Origin: Nostoc sp. LEGE 12450
GTDB taxonomy: Bacteria > Cyanobacteriota > Cyanobacteriia > Cyanobacteriales > Nostocaceae
DNA length: 40,694 bases
Direction of reading: 5' to 3'
Assembly (NCBI RefSeq): GCF_015206895.1
Contig: NZ_JADEXU010000067.1
Coordinates: 1-40,694, forward strand
Part shown: positions 1-9,800 of the stretch, piece after piece
Position numbering within the stretch: the first letter of the stretch is position 1
Layout of the letters: the number at the start of each line of letters is the position of its first letter
Notes under the pieces: generated by a model
Database searches by the model: none
Told to the model about the DNA's origin: nothing
The model's input: the letters and a program-made list of their open reading frames with translations, nothing else
Translations under genes and position numbers: made by a program

Positions 1-915
1 GCGATCGCTTGGTCTGGCAGATAGCATTTTATCTAATACCTGTGCCAAAATCGGACTCACGTTTACTTCTCGTCGCCACTGCCAGGTAAGATTATAGGTA
101 TCAATTAATTCTTGGGGCTGTTTCCCTGTCAGTAAAACCAACATTGTTGCAGCTAAAGCATATAAGTCGCTGTGGGGAGATACTAACCCAGTTTGCATCT
201 GTTCTGGGGGCGCAAATCCAACCTTACCTAATAGGGTTGGTGATGGGGAAGATGCAACCATGCCGGGTTGGTAATATTCGGAAGCTACGGTTGCTACTAC
301 TTGTTTGACACCGCCAAAATCAATTAAAACTGGCAGTTTGTCAACAGTGCGAAGCATTAAGTTATCTGGAGAAATGTCTCGATGAATTACTCCCAGTGAG
401 TGGATGTATTCCAAGACTGGCAAAATTTGCTGCAACAATTGGCGTACTTCTGCCTCTGTAAAGCGCAAACCCTGCTGTAACCGCGCATTTAACAAAGAAT
501 TGTAAGTTTCCCCTTCTACATAATCTTGTACCAAAAACAGATATTCTTTGCCCCCTAAGTTTAGCCGCAGCAGTTCCCGGAAGCGTGGAATTTGCGGATG
601 TTGCAGTTTATAGAGAACACTCGCTTCTCTCTCAAATAGTTCTTCTGCTTTTTGAACAACGTAAGCGGTTTGAACTTGGGGGGAAAATTCTTTTAAAACA
701 CAAAGTTCGCGGAAACGGTTGACATCTTCGGCTAAATAAGTGCGTCCAAAGCCACCTTGGCCAATTTGACGCACAATTAAATAGCGATCGCCTAAAGTTA
801 GTCCCGGTTGGATACTATAACTCATGGGCGCACCCGACAATTTTTCACCACACTGGAGACAAAAGCGACTACCTGGGGAATTTTCATGTCCTTTATAACA
901 ATATATTTTGGTCAT
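1..915 (-). CDS. Ser/Thr protein kinase, partial (C-terminus beyond window)
   Basis: Eukaryotic-type Ser/Thr kinase, cut by the left edge: 305 codons are present and the frame is still open at base 1. An N-terminal zinc-ribbon-like segment (residues 6-23, ending CLQCG) precedes the kinase domain. Visible motifs are the glycine-rich loop GQGGFGRTYLAED, the catalytic loop HRDISPDN and the DFG-type IDFGGVKQ; the HRDIS and FGG forms are usual in cyanobacterial kinases. It is a close paralogue of the kinase immediately upstream on the same strand (81-bp gap), so the pair looks like a tandem duplication. The ATG at 915 lies inside a heptamer repeat, which leaves no normal ribosome binding site. The substrate is unknown. 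Confidence 0.93.
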   Translation of the reverse strand, partial: MTKIYCYKGHENSPGSRFCLQCGEKLSGAPMSYSIQPGLTLGDRYLIVRQIGQGGFGRTYLAEDVNRFRELCVLKEFSPQVQTAYVVQKAEELFEREASVLYKLQHPQIPRFRELLRLNLGGKEYLFLVQDYVEGETYNSLLNARLQQGLRFTEAEVRQLLQQILPVLEYIHSLGVIHRDISPDNLMLRTVDKLPVLIDFGGVKQVVATVASEYYQPGMVASSPSPTLLGKVGFAPPEQMQTGLVSPHSDLYALAATMLVLLTGKQPQELIDTYNLTWQWRREVNVSPILAQVLDKMLSARPSDR

Positions 916-935
916 TTGTCATTGGTCATTTGTCA
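908..935. repeat. Heptamer short tandem repeat (STRR)
   Basis: Four seven-base units alternate TTGGTCA and TTTGTCA at 908, 915, 922 and 929. This is the short tandemly repeated repetitive type known from Nostocales genomes. The array overlaps the start codon of the partial kinase (913-915) and fills its leader. Confidence 0.85.
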
Positions 936-996
936 CTTGTACTGAGCGAAGCCGAAGTATTTGTTATTTGTTATTCTTCCCTAGTCGCCAGTCTCC

Positions 997-2691
997 TTAC
1001 TTGCCAGATTGTACTTTACTGACTTGATCGGCTGCGATCGCATACCAAATTTGACCGAAGGTCTTTTGATTCAGTTTCCCACGCTCCTGACCAGGAAACA
1101 ACCGATCAAATTTTTCATTTGTGTCTTTGGTCAGCTGATCAAGTGTATAGTTCCCCAATTGGCCGGATCGCGCTTGTCGCCTCCATGTATCGTAATCTTT
1201 TTGACTATATTTACCTAATTTTTGACGAGATTCTGTACTGAGCTTTGCCTGTTCTATTTTATTCAATAAATCGTCAGCAATACCAGACCATTCATCTCGT
1301 AAACCAGCGTCTTCAGGTTTAGATGTTAGGCTACGTCCTTTTAATTCTGGTTTTTTTGTATAAAATAAATCATCTATGAAGGGAATAAAAAATCCTTCAG
1401 TAATTTCTAGCTGTTGGCGACGACTGATAATTTCTTGGAGATTAGGGTTTTTTCCTTTGTCACTACCTGGTTTACCGCTTGGGAACTGGGGAATTTGCGG
1501 TAATGAAATTGAAGGGATGGTAATTGAAGATACGCTCCGAATGACCGCATTTACTACTCCCCAAGCACCTGCGCCGGTTAAAACAACTAAAGCTGTTCCC
1601 CCTAAACTCATCATAAAAGGACGAATCCAAAGAGGGAAAGATATCGGTTTAGCGATCGCTTGCGTTCTGTTCTGGAATCTACTCACAATCGCGCTGGCCC
1701 GTTGTCTTCCCGGAGCAACTACCATCGTCTTAATCTTGGTGCTAATCGAATTGCCAGTTGATTTAGTCGCACTTGTAGATGGTAAATCTTTGAGGACTTG
1801 CTCGGCTCGTTGATAGCGATCGCTCGGTTTATAAGCTACCATCTTTTTTAACACCGCTTCCAGTTTGGGACTAACTCGGATTTGTTTTCCCCAACCCCAA
1901 ATTCCCTGGTAGCTGTCGTATAATTTTTGCGGTTCTTGCCCTGTGAGCAACACCAGTGATGTAACGGCTAAAGAGTATAAATCACTACTAAAAAATGCTT
2001 TTCCTTGCCGTAGCTGCTCTTCTGGAGCATAGCCTTTTTTACCCAGCAAAGTATTATTTCCCACCAACTTAGTCTGCCAAAAACCTTGAGAAGCTGGCAA
2101 TTGCTTGACACCACCAAAATCAATCAGCACGGGTAGATTATCAGAACGCCGCCAAATTAAATTATCAGGGGAGATATCACGGTGAACAACATCTTGTGAG
2201 TGGATATAGGCTAATACAGGTAAAATCTGTTGCAGTAGGGTGATTACTTCCTCTTCACTGAAAGTCTTGCCTTGGCTCTCGCGTTGTTCTAATAGTTGAT
2301 AGTAATTGTCACCATCCACATAATCTTGTACTAGAAAGAAAAAATCTTTAGTACCTATTTTCACTTGTAGCGAGGCGTGAAAACGCGGAATCTGTGGATG
2401 CTGGAGTTTTTTCAGAACATTGGCTTCTCGCTCAAATAACTCTTTAGCTTTTTGTAAATCTTGATGTTCTTGTACTTGGGGCGCAAATTCCTTCAGCACA
2501 CAGGTTCGATGGGATTGACTTATATCCTCCGCCAAATAGGTGCGTCCAAAGCCGCCCTGCCCTAAATGACGGATAATTTGATAGCGATTATCCACAACCT
2601 GTCCCACAGCAAGAGGTAATGGTTCACCACAATGGGTACAAAAGCGGTTACTACCATTATTTGTGTGTTGTCTACTGCAATAGAGTTGCAT
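997..2691 (-). CDS. Ser/Thr protein kinase with zinc ribbon and C-terminal TM/extracytoplasmic region
   Basis: A 564-residue eukaryotic-type kinase that phosphorylates Ser/Thr on unidentified targets. Order of parts: zinc-ribbon-like N-terminus (ending CTHCG, about residues 5-23); kinase domain about 38-305 with GQGGFGRTYLAED near 44, the lysine in CVLKEF near 67, HRDISPDN near 169 and IDFGG near 191; a hydrophobic segment about 363-385, probably a transmembrane helix; then a Pro/Gly-rich linker and a charged helical domain of about 150 residues with no recognised family. The topology suggests membrane anchoring with the C-terminal domain outside the cytoplasm, possibly as sensor. The ATG at 2691 is required to keep the zinc ribbon. 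It lies directly upstream of a paralogous kinase on the same strand. Confidence 0.95.
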   Translation of the reverse strand: MQLYCSRQHTNNGSNRFCTHCGEPLPLAVGQVVDNRYQIIRHLGQGGFGRTYLAEDISQSHRTCVLKEFAPQVQEHQDLQKAKELFEREANVLKKLQHPQIPRFHASLQVKIGTKDFFFLVQDYVDGDNYYQLLEQRESQGKTFSEEEVITLLQQILPVLAYIHSQDVVHRDISPDNLIWRRSDNLPVLIDFGGVKQLPASQGFWQTKLVGNNTLLGKKGYAPEEQLRQGKAFFSSDLYSLAVTSLVLLTGQEPQKLYDSYQGIWGWGKQIRVSPKLEAVLKKMVAYKPSDRYQRAEQVLKDLPSTSATKSTGNSISTKIKTMVVAPGRQRASAIVSRFQNRTQAIAKPISFPLWIRPFMMSLGGTALVVLTGAGAWGVVNAVIRSVSSITIPSISLPQIPQFPSGKPGSDKGKNPNLQEIISRRQQLEITEGFFIPFIDDLFYTKKPELKGRSLTSKPEDAGLRDEWSGIADDLLNKIEQAKLSTESRQKLGKYSQKDYDTWRRQARSGQLGNYTLDQLTKDTNEKFDRLFPGQERGKLNQKTFGQIWYAIAADQVSKVQSGK

Positions 2692-2902
2692 GGTGCTGAA
2701 GGATAAATTAATGTTTTATTGGATGACTACAACGCGCATACCCTCATTTTCGGATATCCTACCAAACATTAGGAGATGGGTGTTCCTATAGTAAATCTAT
2801 GTTGGGGAGAATCACTGGAGTTTTGCGGGTATCAGATAACGGCTAGAATACTCACAGCAAATAATAGTGTTGGTTCTATTTTCAGGATAAACAACAAGCG
2901 TC

Positions 2903-4417
2903 ATGAACTGCAAACCACGACAGCAGCGAGTAATTAAAGCATTTGAAGATTTTTTGTCTACTCCCCTAGAAACAGTATTGCAACGGCATCTCAACACCCA
3001 AACTTCGGCAGCTTTAACTTTATTTCATGATGTGGCGGCTAATGTACCTGCCTACAAAGCTTTTTTAGCTGAAAGGGAAATTAATCCCGCGACTATTCAA
3101 ACCTTGGAGGAGTTTCAAAAACTCCCAGCGATCGCTAAACAAAATTATATACTGAGTTATCCTTTAGCTGACTTGTGCCGCAACGGACAACTAGAAGGAT
3201 GCGATATGATCGCCGCTTCATCAGGTTCTAGTGGTAAACCGACATTTTGGCCTCGTTTTTTCACAGATGAACTCCAAATCGCCACACGCTTTGAACAAAT
3301 TTTTCACGATAGTTTTCATTCAGATACCAGACGTACCCTAGCAGTGATTTGTTTCACTTTAGGCACTTGGGTAGGTGGGATGTTTACCACTAATTGCTGT
3401 CGTTATCTTGCTAGCAAAGGTTATCTCATCACCGTAATTACTCCTGGTAACAACAAAGAGGAAATCTTGCGAGTTGTCCAAGAACTAGGTTCAGAATTTG
3501 AACAAGTGGTGCTGTTGGGATACCCGCCATTTTTAAAAGATGTAATTGATACTGGTATCGCCCGTGGTGTGGAGTGGCAGCAATATCAGATTAAATTGGT
3601 GATGGCGGGAGAAGTATTTAGTGAAGAATGGCGGAGTTTAGTTGGCGAAAGAGTTGGTTCAAAAAATCCTTGCTATGATTTTGCATCACTTTACGGCACT
3701 GCGGATGCGGGAGTTTTGGGTAATGAAACACCGTTAAGTATCTGCATTCGCCGCTTTTTAGCAATAAATCCCGATGCAGCTAGAGCTTTATTTGGAGAAT
3801 CGCGTTTACCCACACTAGTACAATACGATCCCTTCACTCGCTTTTTTGAAGTTCACGATGGCGGATTGCTGTTTTCGGGAGATAACGGTATTCCCTTAGT
3901 GCGTTATGACATTTTGGATACTGGCGGGATAATTAGTTATGATGCCATGCTGCAATTTTTAGCAGAATGGGGATTCAATCCGCTTGAAAATCTGCGTTCT
4001 GATACTCAAGAATTACCTAGAGGTATTCATCAGCTACCTTTTGTTTATGTATTCGGCCGTTCTAATTTTACAGTTTCTTACTTTGGTGCGAATATCTATC
4101 CCGAAAATGTAACGGTGGGATTAGAACAACCAGGAATTCAAGAATGGGTGACGGGTAAATTCGTGTTGCAGGTGAAGGAAGATGCTGACAAAAACCGATT
4201 TTTATCTGTAGTTGTGGAATTAGCAGTAGGGGTAGAGGGTAGTGAAGATCAGAGACTTGCGATCGCATCTTCTATTCTTTCACAACTGCTCCGCCTAAAT
4301 AGCGAGTTTGCTAATTATGTTCCCGCAGAATATCAAACACCACAAATTACATTAGCCCCAATGGGTGATTTTGAATATTTTCCCATTGGGGTGAAACATC
4401 GTTATACGCGTCAATAG
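2903..4417 (+). CDS. Phenylacetate-CoA ligase-like AMP-forming enzyme
   Basis: A 504-residue member of the ANL (acyl/aryl-CoA synthetase) superfamily resembling PaaK: it would activate a carboxylate with ATP to an acyl-AMP and perhaps transfer it to CoA. The phosphate-binding loop SSGSSGKPTFWPR is near residue 106; a typical A5-like SLYGTADAG lies near 258 and a hinge-region segment YDILDTGG near 333. The length is somewhat greater than typical PaaK (about 430-440). No phenylacetate catabolic genes are nearby, so the true substrate is open. It stands alone between a divergent kinase and a convergent antiporter gene. Upstream of the ATG there is only a weak purine stretch. Confidence 0.85.
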   Translation: MNCKPRQQRVIKAFEDFLSTPLETVLQRHLNTQTSAALTLFHDVAANVPAYKAFLAEREINPATIQTLEEFQKLPAIAKQNYILSYPLADLCRNGQLEGCDMIAASSGSSGKPTFWPRFFTDELQIATRFEQIFHDSFHSDTRRTLAVICFTLGTWVGGMFTTNCCRYLASKGYLITVITPGNNKEEILRVVQELGSEFEQVVLLGYPPFLKDVIDTGIARGVEWQQYQIKLVMAGEVFSEEWRSLVGERVGSKNPCYDFASLYGTADAGVLGNETPLSICIRRFLAINPDAARALFGESRLPTLVQYDPFTRFFEVHDGGLLFSGDNGIPLVRYDILDTGGIISYDAMLQFLAEWGFNPLENLRSDTQELPRGIHQLPFVYVFGRSNFTVSYFGANIYPENVTVGLEQPGIQEWVTGKFVLQVKEDADKNRFLSVVVELAVGVEGSEDQRLAIASSILSQLLRLNSEFANYVPAEYQTPQITLAPMGDFEYFPIGVKHRYTRQ

Positions 4418-4467
4418 AGTTTGGTTTTGCAATTAACGGCATAACAGCGCCATTGCCCGATTAGCAC

Positions 4468-5589
4468 TCAAACTGGATGGAAGTAGAATGCAGCACCCAG
4501 TACAGCATAGGTTGCTAGCAGCAACATCCCCTCTAACCAGTTAGAGCGACCATCCAAACTAATTAAGTTGGCAATGACGACTGCAATGATCACTGCAACA
4601 ACCTCAAACAAGTTAAAGTTTAAATCCATTGGTTGTCCAATTACCTGCCCAACTAGCACAAGGAGCGGCGCAACCAACAAAGCAACTAGTAGACTTGATC
4701 CCATTGCAACAGATACTGCCAAATCCATATTGTTCTTAATCGCTACTCGGACAGCAGTTACATATTCGGCTGCACCTCCAACTAGTGGTAACAAAATTAC
4801 TCCGGTAAACAAAGGTGTCAATCCTAGTCCTTTTGTTGCCTCTTCAACCGCACCGACAAAAATCTCAGACACGAACGCTATACCAATTGTTGCTACAAGC
4901 AAAACACCAACCCAAAGGCTCAAGTTTGGCTTTGAATGTTTATTTTGCTCTGTTGCAGCCTCCTCTTCAGAAACACCTTCTAATTCTACAACCCCAACAT
5001 CGTAGAGGTAGCTGTGAGTCTTCAAGGAGAATAACAGCGTAAAACCATAAACTACAATTAAAATAACTGCTACAAAAATCGACAGATTAGTAATAGCGCT
5101 TTGCTCGACCACATTAGATGTAGTGATCACCATTGCAGGCACTACAATTGCAGTCACTGCTAGTGTCATTGTCGAACCATTGACTCGCGCTGCCATTGGC
5201 TGAAAAGTCTGCTCCTTATAGCGTAACCCTCCTAGCAACATAGATAGCCCCATTACCAACAGTAAATTACTGATAATAGTCCCAGTAATGCTGGCTTTAA
5301 CAATATCTACCAAGCCTGCTTTGAGAGCTACTAGAGCAATAATTAGCTCAGTTGCATTACCGAAGACTGCATTTAACAAGCCTCCTATAGAAGGCCCTAA
5401 AACCACAGCAATTTCTTCTGTCGCCTGACTCAGCCAAACTGCTAACGGAATAATTGCAACTGCTGAAAGTCCAAATACTATTAATGCATCCCATTCTAAC
5501 TTTTCTGCCACAATGGCAATAGGAACGAAAACTAGCAAACCTATCGAAATTAGGTTTTTAGTTTGTATATTTTTGAGTGCAGTTGGCAT
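4468..5589 (-). CDS. cax: Calcium/proton antiporter (CaCA superfamily, CAX type)
   Basis: A 373-residue inner-membrane cation exchanger with about 11 hydrophobic helices. The two inverted alpha-repeats of the family are visible: the first carries GNATELIIALVALKAG (about residues 77-92) and the second GGAAEYVTAV (about 266-275). The acidic Glu in each repeat binds the transported cation in known CAX proteins. A short acidic cytoplasmic loop (about 200-220, rich in Glu) separates the halves, as expected. It probably exports Ca2+ in exchange for protons, but other divalent cations are possible. The gene converges on the CoA-ligase-like gene with a 50-bp gap. Confidence 0.93.
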   Translation of the reverse strand: MPTALKNIQTKNLISIGLLVFVPIAIVAEKLEWDALIVFGLSAVAIIPLAVWLSQATEEIAVVLGPSIGGLLNAVFGNATELIIALVALKAGLVDIVKASITGTIISNLLLVMGLSMLLGGLRYKEQTFQPMAARVNGSTMTLAVTAIVVPAMVITTSNVVEQSAITNLSIFVAVILIVVYGFTLLFSLKTHSYLYDVGVVELEGVSEEEAATEQNKHSKPNLSLWVGVLLVATIGIAFVSEIFVGAVEEATKGLGLTPLFTGVILLPLVGGAAEYVTAVRVAIKNNMDLAVSVAMGSSLLVALLVAPLLVLVGQVIGQPMDLNFNLFEVVAVIIAVVIANLISLDGRSNWLEGMLLLATYAVLGAAFYFHPV

Positions 5590-6150
5590 GAGTATATAAC
5601 TCTAATAATGATCACTATCGTTTAGTTCATTGAAATAATTGCACAATAGAAGCAATTTTCCTGGTCTGTAACACTTTCTAAAGAACTTACAGTAGATAAG
5701 TTTTCTTTGCCTAAAGAATTTTATCTGCTGCGAAAAACTTTGCTAACTGGCTAAAGATGGATGAGGCTGGTAAATAAACTAATCCCTTTGACTGCTGTAA
5801 TTGCTACTTATTACAATTAACACCTTAGGAGAACGTTAGGGATTTCCAAGAAATCAATTATCCAAATAAACTAACCGCAGAGACGCAGAGAACGCAGAGA
5901 GAGGAGAAATAGAGAAGATTTTTGCGTCAGTTTTGGGATATTTTTTTATTTGGAAGTCTTTTAATTAACTTATCGCGGCGATCGCAAAAACGATGCCTGC
6001 GGCTGGCTACGCCTACGCATCCCCGTTCTGTTTACAATATCTGTTTTATTAGGTGCGATCGCCTCTGCCGCTTTTTTCCCTAAGATAACCAAAGCACTTG
6101 GAAGATTTGATGCATAATAAAAACTAAACCTTGAAATTATGAAGTAGGCA
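5590..6150. other. Intergenic region with dispersed repeats
   Basis: These 561 bases lack a credible gene. They hold a purine-rich repeat of the type CGCAGAGACGCAGAG (about 5876-5905), which recurs inverted at about 31284-31320. They also hold the first copy of the 96-bp direct repeat described separately and two HIP1 octamers. The 3' end must contain the promoter of the antitoxin gene at 6151; no clear -35/-10 pair was seen. Confidence 0.7.
5963..6058. repeat. 96-bp direct repeat, left copy
   Basis: This segment, starting just upstream of a HIP1 octamer and ending AGGTGCGA, is repeated in the same orientation at 6605-6700 with roughly 90% identity by eye and one small indel. Between the copies lies the toxin-antitoxin pair. 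The core contains GATGCCTGCGGC and GGCTACGCCTACGCAT, a GC-rich motif resembling dispersed Nostocales repeats. Confidence 0.88.
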
Positions 6151-6429
6151 ATGAATACTACCGATAATTCTCCGATAGATGATGGGTCATCAGCAGATTT
6201 TATCTCTGTCGCAGAGTTACAGCAACAGCTTAATGACTTACTCCAGCAATTATCTCCAGAGCGATTACGGGTGCTGACTGATTTTGCTGCTTATTTGGCA
6301 AATGCTGAAAGCGAAGCTCCAACCCAAGAACTTTTGGCAATTCCTGGATTGTTAGAGCGAGTTAAGCAAAATCAAGTAACGCCTAAAGCCCAATACACCG
6401 CCTGGAGAACTCTTCGCTCTGATGTATGA
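6151..6429 (+). CDS. Antitoxin-like protein of a RelE/ParE-type toxin-antitoxin pair
   Basis: A 92-residue protein with a disordered acidic N-terminus, a helical centre (LQQQLNDLLQQLSPERLRVL, about 24-43) and a C-terminus ending AWRTLRSDV. I recognise the layout as the small proteins that precede RelE/ParE-like toxins in cyanobacteria, where they neutralise the toxin and repress the operon; the family name is not certain. The stop codon overlaps the toxin start in ATGTATGA, the usual translational coupling. The reading frame is intact although its toxin is broken. The ATG at 6151 follows a weak AAGTAGG-like sequence. Confidence 0.75.
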   Translation: MNTTDNSPIDDGSSADFISVAELQQQLNDLLQQLSPERLRVLTDFAAYLANAESEAPTQELLAIPGLLERVKQNQVTPKAQYTAWRTLRSDV

Positions 6430-6593
6430 AGTTATTCTTCATCCCGATGTTCAAGAAGTTTATGTCAATGCTGACAAAGCTTTTGCTAAGAAAATTGCCC
6501 GATGTTTGCAGCAGCTAGAACAAACTCCTCGATCGCACCCCAACATTAAAGCCCTGAAGGATCGCTCATCGCAGCGAGGTATATAAACTGTAA
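6422..6593 (+). pseudogene. RelE/ParE-family toxin with internal deletion
   Basis: The frame from the ATG at 6422 reads MYEVILHPDVQEVYV... to NIKALK, the first half of a RelE-like mRNA interferase or gyrase toxin, overlapping the antitoxin by eight bases. After KALK (about 6559) the frame runs into unrelated sequence and stops at 6584-6586. In a different frame, 6561-6593 reads IAHRSEVYKL and stop, the characteristic C-terminus of the same family. The middle of the fold (the KGxxxGYYRYRVGDYRVIY-type core, some 30 residues) is missing. I read this as a deletion that destroyed the toxin. The residual 54-codon frame is unlikely to be toxic. Confidence 0.8.
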
Positions 6594-6604
6594 AGGCGAT
6601 CGCT

Positions 6605-6700
6605 TAATCAATTTATCACGGCGATCGCAAAAACGATGCCTGCGGCGGGCTACGCCTACGCATTCCCATTCTGTTTACGAATCTGTTTTATTAGGTGCGA
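6605..6700. repeat. 96-bp direct repeat, right copy
   Basis: Right-hand partner of the repeat at 5963-6058, same orientation, beginning 11 bases after the end of the toxin remnant. The two copies enclose exactly the toxin-antitoxin locus with its promoter region. Confidence 0.88.
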
Positions 6701-6755
6701 CGCATTCCCTGGATTGCGGAAAGATCGGACGCGATAGATTTACGAGACGCTTACG

Positions 6756-6780
6756 AGATGCGATGAATCGCGTCTTTACA
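6756..6780. repeat. Dispersed palindromic repeat copy
   Basis: AGATGCGATGAATCGCGTCT plus TTACA, a copy of a short imperfect palindrome found again at 10398, 10501, 21043 and 29076. It sits between the decayed toxin and the 3' end of the NACHT gene. Confidence 0.75.
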
Positions 6781-6838
6781 AGAGATTGCTGCTTCTACAT
6801 TTTGTTTATGTTTTGGCTGGAGGAAGTATTTTTCTTTC

Positions 6839-9800
6839 CTACTCTCCATCTTTCACTTTCTCTTGTTGATGCCAAGCTTGATAAAAAGCTGGGTAGTGCA
6901 TACTTTGAGCGCACTTCCAGATAACTTTGTAGCAATTATCAAATCGCCTAAAGTCATTTTTGTAAGTTTCAGGTGATAAGTAATCCTTCAACACGGTGAC
7001 AACACCCGGCATCTGTTCCTCTGCCATAATTTCCCCTAAGCTTTTTGCCATTTGCCATCGGGTAGGATTATGCCGTTGTGGTTTGCCGATTAACTCCACC
7101 AAAGCATCAATCGCTTTTTGGTTGCCAGGGTCAATTTGCCCTAAGCTTTTTGCCACTTGCCATCGGGTATGATTATGCAGTTGTGGTTTGCCGATTAACT
7201 CCACCAAAGCAGTGATCGCTTCTTGGTTGCCTGGGTCAATTTCCCCTAAGCTTGATGCCGCTTGCAATCGGGTAGAATCATCCAGTTGTGGATCGCCGAT
7301 TGACTCCACCAAAGCAGCGATCGCTTCTTGGTTGCCTGGGTTAATTTCCCCTAAGCTTGATGCCGCTTGCAATCGGGTAGAATCATCCAGTTGTGGATTG
7401 CCGATTAACTCCACCAAAGCAGCGATCGCTTCTTTGTTGCCAGTGCCGATTTTCCCTAAGCTTTCTGCCACTTGCCATCGGGTATCATCATCCAGTTGTG
7501 GTTTGCCGATTAACTTCACCAAAGCAGCGATCGCTTCTTGATTGCCTGGGTCAATTTCCCCTAAGCTTTCTGCCGCTAATCTTCGGGTATAATCATTGAG
7601 TTGTGGTTTGCCGATTAACTCCATCAAAGCAGCGATCGCTTTTTGGTTGCCAGAGCCAATTTGCCCTAAGCTAGATACCACTTGCCATTGGGTACGATCA
7701 TCCAGTTGTAGTTGGCCGATTAACTTCACCAAGGCAGCGATCGCTTTTATGCGATTTGTCTGAGACAGTGCTGTTTTTGCTCCCTCTTCGATTGGGTACA
7801 GAAATTGCACCCACTTGTTTTGCTCAATCTTAAACTCGCCAAAGCCCCATTTAACGATTTCCGCCACAATAGCATCTGCGTTGACAGAATTTTTCCACTC
7901 ATCAACCCCCGCAGCAGCGAGAAAATAAGCGCGAAACTCGTAAAATCCCCTTGTGACTTTATCAATAACACTGAATTCTCCGCACCCATCATCAAATTCC
8001 ACCAACGTCTGAATAAATTCTTCCTTCTCCTCTCTCCCCACATCCTCACGTCCCAACCACAGCAAAATCACCTCTTTCCACTGCGGTGCAAAAATACGAT
8101 AAACGCCTAGCGCAGGATTGTCGGGAACATGATTCAGAAACTCGTCCCAATTTTTAATTGCCAACGCTGCAAAATATTCCTCAAATGTGGTGTGATAAAA
8201 AGCGTAAACTTTCTCTTTTGGTGATTCCGCAGCCAGTCCAACTTCATTTAGCCATCCCAACTTTAACGCTAACCAAAATAAAGAATTTTGCTGTTTTGCA
8301 TCACCTAATTCCTCACGCACAAACTTATGTCGTAGTCGAAACCGTGACGTTTCTTGATCAATTGCCCGTTTTGCTAAACGTCCCAACGCAGCGTTTAATT
8401 CCTCTTGCTGCTGTTCGGTGGTAGGGAAGCACTTTTCTTTCCACTTGTAAAACTCTTCCACAAACTGCTGATAAAGTCCGGCTTTAGTTTCTGGTAAACC
8501 TTTATCCGAACTTTGCCAAGTGCTACACAACAGCGCCAACCGCAAAGGATTTTTAACTAAATCTTGGATGCGCTGACGTTCAGCTTTATCTAATTCCTGC
8601 CATAATCTTTCCCCTTTGTCTGCATCCTTGTTGTGAAACCAACCCCGAATAAACTCTTGCACGTCTTGCGGATATTCAAAATTGAGTAACCGATATGTCT
8701 CAAAATTTTCTAAAGCGTTGGCGTTTGCTTCCCAAACATTCACCCGACAAGTCAGCACAACCCGCGCATTTTTCACCCATCCCGTCAACTGCTGGGAAAT
8801 CTCAGTTAATGGTTGGAGTGAAGACATTTCATCTGCTGCATCCAACAACAACCACACACGATTATTCTTGAATAAATCTGCAAAAGTGTTTTCCTGTTCT
8901 TCTTTTACACGCACCACTTCTAAAGCATTCTTCAGCCAATCTTGCAGCAGATAATTTTCTACACTCTTTCCTTGCAAGTCTGCCAAAGAAATCCAAATTG
9001 GTAAACCCAGATTGTTGTTTAATATCCAAAAAGCTATAGTTTGCAACTGAGTAGTTTTTCCCGCACCCGGTTCCCCAATTAAAGCGATGCGGTGTCCTTG
9101 AGTTTTACCAACACCATAACGGATAATTTGCTTTAAAAAAGCCTCATGTTCAAATCGCTGCTTTTCTTCATAATTCGGTTCGTAAAGTTGCGAACCTTTT
9201 TCTGGGGAAATATCCTCGCTGCACTTCTTCGGTTTATTACGCTCCACCAATGCTAAAGGGACATGAATTGCCTCTAGCTCAAATTTCATCTCATCATCAG
9301 CAAACAGCAACTCATTTGTGGTGAGACGCTTGTGCTTTTCCAGCATAGCGCCGCAGATTTCTTGCCAATCAACACCCTGAGATTTTTCTTCCGCAATTTT
9401 GGATACTTTACCAGACTTGTTTTTTTGAGCTTCTCGGCATTTATCCCATTCCCCACCTTGCTTAAACAACCAATTGAGGTTTGTTTCTTTATCAATGCTG
9501 GGAAAATTAAGCGCAAAAAGCCAAACTTTTGAGTTTGTTCTAGTTTTGGCGTTGGTTTGTCCGCGTTTATCCTCAATAATTTTCAAACTTATCAGACAGT
9601 TGAGCGCATTCCTAATTGCTTCAGCGTCTAAGCTGTCGTTATACTTCTTCGTCAGTTCTGCTAGTCCTTCTAATGTAGAATGCGTTACCCATAACTCAGT
9701 ACCCGCTTGCCAATCGGCTTTGCAGTCTTTTGATTCTTCCGATTCTTCCACAAATGACAGTAAAGCACGCAGCAATATTTCTGCTTGTTTTCTACCAGCA

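Noticed and set aside
4568..5042. Plus-strand open frames opposite the antiporter gene
   Set aside because: They are antisense shadows of the membrane-protein coding sequence, rich in Thr/Ser/Pro with no family resemblance.
7188..7599. Repetitive plus-strand open frames opposite the NACHT gene
   Set aside because: They are the antisense of the 105-bp HEAT repeats and stay open because of their regular period.
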